Assembly: GCA_030591105.1 (NCBI GenBank)
Contig: JAUVBS010000028.1
Coordinates: forward strand, 1 to 11,497
Direction of reading: 5' to 3'
DNA length: 11,497 bases
Origin: a bacterium
GTDB lineage: Bacteria > Krumholzibacteriota > Krumholzibacteriia > LZORAL124-64-63
Of this stretch, positions 1 to 4,357 are shown piece after piece. A model generated the notes under the pieces. It was not told where the DNA came from, searched no databases, and saw only the letters and a program-made list of their open reading frames with translations. Positions within the stretch are counted from its first letter, which is position 1. Each line of letters starts with the position of its first letter. The position numbers were made by a program, and so were the translations under genes.

Positions 1-1
1 G

Positions 2-673
2 CAAAAACGCCAGCGGGCACTGCGGGAATGGGCGGCGGATCATCGGTTTACATTTGCGGCGGAACGAGACACGACGCTGGCGGACCGCTTCTTCGCGGTC
101 GGTATCCTGCACCGCGGCCACGGTCGGCACGCCAAGAACGTGATGACCGGCACACGCAACGACCGCCCAGTGTGGGCCTTCGACTACTGTTACACCACCG
201 GCTCGGGGCGCAGTCGGCGGACCCACCGCATCAGTGCCGTGGTGATCAAATGCGATCATCCCCTCATTCCGTTGACCATCCGCCGTGAGCATCTGTTCGA
301 TCGCGTGGGGGAGTTCATCGGTCTGGACGATATCGATTTCGAATCGGCGGAATTCAGCCGTCGCTTCTTTGTGAAGTCTCCGGACCGGCGCTGGGCGTAC
401 GACGTCATCCATGCGAAGATGATGGAGTACCTTCTGGAGCACTGCGACGTGACGATCGAATTCGACGGCTGGCACGTCATTGCCCACCGGCAGCGGCGCT
501 TTTCGCCTGCGGAGTTCGACTCGGCCATCCGGTTGATCGAGGGCATCTTCACGCGTATCCCGACCTACGTCGTACGGCAGTTGACGGGGCAGGACCGCTC
601 CGGACCAGACGCCAACGAACTGGACCAACGGCGGACCGATCCGGGAGCCGCCGCGCCGAGGAGACGCTCATGA
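2..673 (+). CDS. Unrecognised LemA-partner protein, 5'-truncated
   Basis: The reading frame is open from the left edge (first full codon at position 2) and ends in TGA at 671-673, so the N-terminus lies outside the window; 223 residues are visible. I do not recognise the family with certainty. The most distinctive stretch is at about 173-256, containing WAFDYCYTTGSG followed by RRTHR. This type of motif occurs in uncharacterised proteins near lemA genes, and DUF3137-like is a tentative suggestion only. The body is a mixed soluble domain with no hydrophobic segment in the visible part; membrane segments could lie in the missing N-terminus. The last 25 residues are Arg/Pro/Ala-rich and probably disordered. 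Its stop codon overlaps the lemA start (ATGA), which implies translational coupling and a shared role. The in-frame GTG and ATG codons near 140 have no clear ribosome binding site, and the reading continues well upstream of them. Confidence 0.75.
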   Translation, partial: QKRQRALREWAADHRFTFAAERDTTLADRFFAVGILHRGHGRHAKNVMTGTRNDRPVWAFDYCYTTGSGRSRRTHRISAVVIKCDHPLIPLTIRREHLFDRVGEFIGLDDIDFESAEFSRRFFVKSPDRRWAYDVIHAKMMEYLLEHCDVTIEFDGWHVIAHRQRRFSPAEFDSAIRLIEGIFTRIPTYVVRQLTGQDRSGPDANELDQRRTDPGAAAPRRRS

Positions 674-1227
674 ACCTGTATGTTGTACTTGTCATCGTAG
701 CCCTGGTGACCGGCTGGGCGATTCTCAGCTACAACGTGCTGGTGCGATTGCGTCAGCACTGTGGTGAGGCGTGGTCGGGTATCGATACCGAACTGAAGCG
801 TCGCTACGACCTGATTCCGAACCTGGTCGAGCTCGTCAAGGGGTACGCTGCTCACGAACGCGAGCTGCTGACCTCTGTAACGCAGGCGAGGGTGCAAGCA
901 CTCGCGTCGACCGGTTCACCGGGTGCGCAGGCCGCCGATGAGAAACGACTCGTCAGCAGTCTCGACCGCCTGTTCGCCGTCTCGGAACGCTATCCCGACC
1001 TGAAGGCGAGTGACAATTTCCTGGCGTTACAGCACCAGCTTGCCGAGACGGAGGACCGTATCCAGGCGGCGCGCCGCTTCTACAACGCCAACGTGCGCGA
1101 TCTGAACACGCGCATCGAGGTGTTTCCCTCGAATCTCGTCGCCTCGGCTTTCGGTTTTCGGCCTGAGGAGTACTTCGAGGTCGACGCTGCGCGCGTGCGC
1201 CAGGTGATCGACGTTTCTTTTACCTGA
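670..1227 (+). CDS. lemA: LemA family protein
   Basis: This 185-residue protein has the classic LemA layout. One N-terminal membrane segment (residues about 3-25, mostly Val, Leu, Ile and Ala) is followed by a helical, coiled-coil-like domain. Family signatures are visible: AWSGIDTELKRRYDLIPNLV at about 34-53, with the typical charged-then-RYDLIPNLV pattern, and a C-terminal block with NFLALQ, FYNANVRDLN and the FPSNLVA pattern. The length matches the family (about 185-200). The ATG at 670 follows a GAGGAG Shine-Dalgarno and overlaps the upstream stop as ATGA. LemA proteins are membrane-anchored and their biochemical role is unsettled. They often neighbour TPM-domain or HtpX membrane-quality-control genes, but here the visible partner is an uncharacterised protein. 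Its stop lies 7 bp from the stop of the convergent gene, and I see no intrinsic terminator between them. Confidence 0.93.
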   Translation: MNLYVVLVIVALVTGWAILSYNVLVRLRQHCGEAWSGIDTELKRRYDLIPNLVELVKGYAAHERELLTSVTQARVQALASTGSPGAQAADEKRLVSSLDRLFAVSERYPDLKASDNFLALQHQLAETEDRIQAARRFYNANVRDLNTRIEVFPSNLVASAFGFRPEEYFEVDAARVRQVIDVSFT

Positions 1228-1234
1228 GACGGGA

Positions 1235-1900
1235 TCAACCGACGCCGTGTTCGGGATTGTTGAAATCCTCGAACGATGCCGAGCGCTCGTGAAAGAGACG
1301 TTCGGCCCAACGATCTTCCTGGTAATGGATGCGTTGGGCCAGGCGCCAGTAGGCCCAAGCGAGCAGCACCAGTAGCAGCATATCCATGATCCAGGAAGCC
1401 CGGCTGCCGAAGCCGACGAAGGTCCGCAGGATAATCTTCGCCGCCTGCAAGCCACCGACGAGCGTCAACATGTCGCGCATGCGCCGGCCGATGCGAGACT
1501 GCTCGGCGTACCCGAAGAGAATGATGGTCAGGTACTTCGCCAGCGCCATCCCCGCCGGTGCGAAACCCATACCCGGCGCCGCGAAGATCATGGTGAACAG
1601 ATCCAGACCGTGGCCCATGTGGAAGGTGCCCGTTACCCAGCCCATGGGCGACATGTAGCCGCGGAAGCCGGTCACGATGAACCCGCCGGCCAAAACCAGC
1701 AAGGTCACGATCCAGACTGCCCAAGGGATCGCGAACGCCATGTTGTAGAAATCGAGTAACTGAGCGCGGTCGGCTACCTTGCCCATACCGCTCAGGCCCG
1801 CGCTGAGCACCACGAGCACGGCCCCGATGCGCAACAGCGTGCTGCCTCGCAAACCGCCGTGCATCACCTGCCAATAGTCGGTTGGGATCTTCTGGCTCAA
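1235..1900 (-). CDS. Unrecognised multi-pass membrane protein
   Basis: This gene encodes 221 residues with about five or six hydrophobic segments: roughly residues 21-42, 56-78, 90-112, 114-131, 144-162 and 168-186. Short charged loops and a polar C-terminal tail (about 187-221) complete it. It is probably an inner-membrane protein. I do not recognise the family. Candidate functional residues are the His cluster in FHMGHGLD (about 93-100) and the following Gly/Ala/Pro-rich stretch, which resemble metal- or haem-ligand arrangements only superficially. The start chosen is TTG at 1900, because AAAGGA sits 7 nt upstream of it on the minus strand. The next ATG, at residue 13, would keep all membrane segments, so the start is not settled. 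It is convergent with lemA and divergent from the P-loop gene at 2049. A possible promoter lies at 1941-1969. Confidence 0.8.
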   Translation of the reverse strand: MSQKIPTDYWQVMHGGLRGSTLLRIGAVLVVLSAGLSGMGKVADRAQLLDFYNMAFAIPWAVWIVTLLVLAGGFIVTGFRGYMSPMGWVTGTFHMGHGLDLFTMIFAAPGMGFAPAGMALAKYLTIILFGYAEQSRIGRRMRDMLTLVGGLQAAKIILRTFVGFGSRASWIMDMLLLVLLAWAYWRLAQRIHYQEDRWAERLFHERSASFEDFNNPEHGVG

Positions 1901-1940
1901 GCGGTGGTCCTTTCGGCGTCGGTTCGTCTGGCCGGGCCAG

Positions 1941-1969
1941 AGGTTACCTTCTCAGGACGCAACTGACAA
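1941..1969 (-). promoter_or_regulatory. Possible sigma70 promoter for the membrane-protein gene
   Basis: Read on the minus strand, TTGTCA (1969-1964) lies 17 nt from TAACCT (1946-1941). The -35 is a 5/6 match, but the -10 is a weak 3/6 match. Transcription would begin near 1934, giving a leader of about 34 nt before the TTG start at 1900. The spacing and position are reasonable; the -10 is the weak point. Confidence 0.3.
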
Positions 1970-2048
1970 CAGTTCGCCAGCGAGGACGATCGTCGGTGTC
2001 CGGTCTGGATCTGGACTTCTGCCGCGGCCTCGTGTAACCTGGGCTATC

Positions 2049-2603
2049 ATGAAGATCGCCTTCATCGGTAGCCACGGAGTGGGCAAGACCACGCTCTGTT
2101 ACGAACTGGCCGCGGTACTGAAGCGGCTGGATCTGAGCGTCGACCTCGTCAAGGAGGTTGCACGCGCCTGCCCCTTGCCCATCAACCGCGAGACGACTGA
2201 CCGCGCCCTGCGCTGGAGTCTCCACACGCAGGTGGCTCGAGAGATCGAGTTGGCCAGTGGCTTTGCCGCCATCGTATGCGATCGATCAGTCCTGGACAAC
2301 TACGCCTACCTGGTACACGCCGACGGCCGGCAACCGGATCTCGACCCGCTGATCCGCCGCTGGATGGCGACCTACACACTGCTGGTGAAAGTACCGGTCG
2401 TCGCACCGCCCGCGTACGACGGCACCCGCGACACGTCGACCGACTTCCAGGTGGCCATCGACCGCTTGATCGACGAGCTCCTCGATGCCTTTGCGCTCGA
2501 GCGGGTCAGACTGCCCGCAGACGACCGCTCGGTCTGGATCCAGATGGTGCTGGAGCAGTTACGTCTGCCCGCACGACTTCCCCAACTCGGTCTGTTCGAG
2601 TAA
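2049..2603 (+). CDS. P-loop NTPase, NadR/AAA_28-like kinase fold
   Basis: A 184-residue cytoplasmic protein. Residues 1-15 form a beta strand plus Walker A loop (MKIAFIGSHGVGKTT, Lys13 and Thr14 as nucleotide-binding residues). A strand ending in VCDRS (about 76-80) supplies the Asp/Arg of the kinase second motif, as in nucleoside-kinase-like enzymes. A segment with DGTRD (about 124-128) may be a lid with an arginine finger. This arrangement resembles the AAA_28 group, which includes the ribosylnicotinamide kinase domain of NadR and Ttd14-like proteins. That similarity gives a fold and probable ATP use, not a substrate. The length suits a single-domain small-molecule kinase or a regulatory ATPase. 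The ATG at 2049 starts the strand leading into Walker A directly, so it is very probably correct, although no strong Shine-Dalgarno precedes it. It is divergent from the gene at 1900 and followed by 234 bp without a gene. Confidence 0.85.
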   Translation: MKIAFIGSHGVGKTTLCYELAAVLKRLDLSVDLVKEVARACPLPINRETTDRALRWSLHTQVAREIELASGFAAIVCDRSVLDNYAYLVHADGRQPDLDPLIRRWMATYTLLVKVPVVAPPAYDGTRDTSTDFQVAIDRLIDELLDAFALERVRLPADDRSVWIQMVLEQLRLPARLPQLGLFE

Positions 2604-2787
2604 GTTCCGGCCGCGAGCCTGCCGCGATTTCGGGTTGTCCCCGGACCTCGGGTATTCCCGTTCTGGACAATCGGACCTATTTGCCCTTAATTGGCGCGCA
2701 ATGGGGACGATCAACGAGACCAGGGAACTTTACTTCTGGTCCGGGTTTTGCAAGTGGGCCAGAGTCGAACCGAGCCCTCGCTACCGT

Positions 2788-2803
2788 GGCCGCACACGCG
2801 GCC
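2788..2803 (+). repeat. Small GC hairpin between the P-loop and EEP genes
   Basis: GGCCGC, loop ACAC, GCGGCC forms a perfect 6-bp stem 34 nt before the EEP start codon. No T-run follows, so it is not a standard intrinsic terminator. It may be a leader structure or chance in GC-rich DNA. Apart from this, I see no convincing promoter or operator in 2604-2837. Confidence 0.3.
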
Positions 2804-2837
2804 CGGTCGTGCATAAAGCAATTAGGAGAACAACAAC

Positions 2838-3704
2838 GTGCCAGGCACCTCGCTCCGCGTGATGACTTTCAATCTGCTGACCTCGACCACGAAGCAACGC
2901 ACGCATCCGTGGCGCCTGCGCCGACGGAGCGTCGCCCGCATCTTCCGCCGCTATGCGCCGGACGTGATCGGCACACAGGAAGCGAATTTGGCCCAGCTGC
3001 GCGATCTGGCGGAGCTCCTGCCGGAGTATGAGTTCCTCGGCGAAGGCAACCTGGGGCAGTTGCAGTCCGGGAGCGCGGACAACTGGTACAGCGCAATCTT
3101 CTACCGGTGGGACCGGGTCCGTCCGGCCGAGGGTGAGGGAGATGCGTACTGGCTATCGCCGACTCCGGACGTGCCAGCTTCCCAGTTCCACCTGGGCACA
3201 CGTCCGCGGGTGGCGACCTGGCAACGGTTCGAGCACCTCGGTAGCGGACGGGATTTCCTGTTCGGCACAACGCACCTCGAAGCGGTCAACCCGCGGCATC
3301 GCCGCAAGAGCGCCGTGTTGTTGCGGGAGTACATCGACCGCCGGGTGCGGGAGCTCGGCGACGACATCCCGGTCTTCTTGACCGGTGACTTCAACGCCGT
3401 GGAGAACTCGCGCGAGATTCGCACCATGCGCGACCGTACCGACGGACGCGTGCAGCTGTACGACGTGTGGGAGGAAGCGGCGGCCGCCGGCGCCGCCGGT
3501 GGCGCTACCTTCCGCGGTATGGGACTGCGCGATCGTGTCGGCCGGATGTTGACGGGACCGCGCCGTATCGACTACGTGTTCTACCGCCCTCAGCTGGAGA
3601 TCGGCTCGGTCGCGCGCGTCGACTTCGAATCCATGCTGAGCCGCGAATGCACCATGCCGTCGGACCATTATCCGGTTTTGGCCGATTTCCAATTGGCCAG
3701 CTAA
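2838..3704 (+). CDS. Endonuclease/exonuclease/phosphatase (EEP) family hydrolase
   Basis: This 288-residue protein carries the full catalytic set of the DNase I/EEP fold. Asn12 lies in MTFNLL, Glu48 in IGTQE (Mg2+ ligand), and His146 in TTHLEA. Asp184 and Asn186 lie in LTGDFNAV, Asp245 in RRIDYVF, and the Asp276-His277 pair in SDHYPV. It should be a Mg2+-dependent phosphodiesterase or phosphatase. The fold serves DNA, RNA, inositol phosphates, sphingomyelin and nucleotides alike, and the substrate cannot be read from sequence. There is no signal peptide or membrane segment, so it is probably cytoplasmic. The GTG start at 2838 is supported by AGGAGA about 10 nt upstream, and the first beta strand follows immediately. 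An Ala/Gly-rich stretch (about 214-223) is a surface insertion. It has its own intergenic regions on both sides and no obvious operon partner. Confidence 0.92.
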   Translation: MPGTSLRVMTFNLLTSTTKQRTHPWRLRRRSVARIFRRYAPDVIGTQEANLAQLRDLAELLPEYEFLGEGNLGQLQSGSADNWYSAIFYRWDRVRPAEGEGDAYWLSPTPDVPASQFHLGTRPRVATWQRFEHLGSGRDFLFGTTHLEAVNPRHRRKSAVLLREYIDRRVRELGDDIPVFLTGDFNAVENSREIRTMRDRTDGRVQLYDVWEEAAAAGAAGGATFRGMGLRDRVGRMLTGPRRIDYVFYRPQLEIGSVARVDFESMLSRECTMPSDHYPVLADFQLAS

Positions 3705-3869
3705 ATCTCCATCTCTGCTACGCAACCGCCCGTCGCCGACTCTGGTGTCGATCGGGCGTTGGGTCTGATCGCGGCGCCGACGATACCCCTTGGCACAGCT
3801 TGTTGTATCGGCACGGAAATTGATAGATAGCCCCTTGGGCCCCTGTGATTGAGGCGACGTATAGTACTC

Positions 3870-3897
3870 TTGCCAATCTACGCCGATCGGTTACAAT
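3870..3897 (+). promoter_or_regulatory. Sigma70 promoter of the cupin gene
   Basis: TTGCCA (3870-3875) and TACAAT (3892-3897) are separated by 16 nt; each matches the sigma70 consensus at five of six positions. Transcription would start near 3904, giving a leader of about 55 nt. It is the best promoter I can see in the window. A TATAGT at 3860-3865 just upstream could be part of a second promoter, but I see no matching -35. Confidence 0.6.
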
Positions 3898-3904
3898 GAT
3901 TGTA
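3892..3904. promoter_or_regulatory. Perfect palindrome over the cupin -10, possible operator
   Basis: TACAAT-G-ATTGTA is a perfect 6-1-6 inverted repeat whose left arm is the -10 hexamer. Extended to 15 positions (3891-3905) it resembles Fur-family boxes: 10 of 15 positions match a 7-1-7 Fur half-site palindrome, and 11 of 14 match a PerR-type box. A repressor bound here would block RNA polymerase. The identity of any regulator is inference. Confidence 0.4.
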
Positions 3905-3913
3905 TAGGGGCGT

Positions 3914-3928
3914 GCCCGGGCTCCGGGC
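3914..3928 (+). repeat. Leader hairpin upstream of the cupin gene
   Basis: GCCCGG, loop GCT, CCGGGC forms a perfect 6-bp GC-only stem inside the predicted 5' leader. It ends about 30 nt before the start codon and leaves the Shine-Dalgarno free. No T-run follows. It could stabilise the mRNA 5' end. Confidence 0.4.
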
Positions 3929-3958
3929 CGAAACATCCAGCCAACAGGGAGGCAATTT

Positions 3959-4333
3959 ATGGAAGCTGCCAAAACCCTCGATCGAGGCGCACTCCTTCCG
4001 GAGGAGATCCTTGCGCTCCCCACGGTCGAAATTCCGGTAGCCGGTGTAACCGGTTACAGCCTGAACGACGACGAGAAACAGGTCGTCTTTTTTATTTTCG
4101 AGGAGGGGGTATCTTTCCCCGACCACGCCCACTGCGAGCACAGGGGACTGGTGGTATCGGGGGAGGTGGTGCTGGAGATCGATGGCCAGACCAACCTCTA
4201 TCAGACCGGGGACACCTATTGCGTGCCCGAGGGAGTCAAGCACCGAACGCACTTCAGCCAGCGAACTGTGATCATCGACATGTCCTACGCGCCGGACCGT
4301 TACAAGGTCCGGAGTATGTCGACAGCCGGCTAA
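3959..4333 (+). CDS. Small single-domain cupin protein
   Basis: A 124-residue cytoplasmic protein consisting of little more than one cupin beta-barrel (about residues 40-112). Cupin motif 1 is GVSFPDHAHCEHRGLVVSGE, with His56 and His58 as the HxH metal pair and His61 where many relatives have Gln or Glu. Motif 2 is GDTYCVPEGVKH, with His95. A divalent metal is therefore likely to be bound. The known family spans isomerases, dioxygenases and sensor-like small-molecule binders, so no reaction can be assigned. Cys59 lies between the ligands and Cys88 lies in motif 2. The ATG at 3959 has a strong GGGAGG site about 7 nt upstream. The gene stands alone between its own promoter and an intrinsic terminator, so it is a monocistronic, probably regulated unit. 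Confidence 0.88.
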   Translation: MEAAKTLDRGALLPEEILALPTVEIPVAGVTGYSLNDDEKQVVFFIFEEGVSFPDHAHCEHRGLVVSGEVVLEIDGQTNLYQTGDTYCVPEGVKHRTHFSQRTVIIDMSYAPDRYKVRSMSTAG

Positions 4334-4357
4334 ACTGATTTCGCTGGATAACCATCG

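Noticed and set aside
1080..1874. A 264-residue open frame on the minus strand.
   Set aside because: It runs in a different frame through the membrane-protein gene and the end of lemA, with a very Arg/His/Gly-rich composition typical of a shadow frame.
2724..2751. GGAACTT at 2724-2730, resembling a sigmaE-type (ECF) -35 element before the EEP gene.
   Set aside because: No matching -10 (TCTGA/TCAAA-like) occurs at the required 15-17 nt spacing, so I do not call a promoter.
2276..3031. A 251-residue plus-strand frame bridging the P-loop gene, the 234-bp gap and the EEP gene.
   Set aside because: It overlaps two motif-supported genes out of frame and is a low-complexity Arg/Pro/Ala-rich shadow.
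3727..3758. CGCCCG/CGGGCG inverted repeat after the EEP gene as a terminator.
   Set aside because: The stem is only 6 bp around a 20-nt loop and is followed by TTGGGT rather than a T-run; too weak to call.
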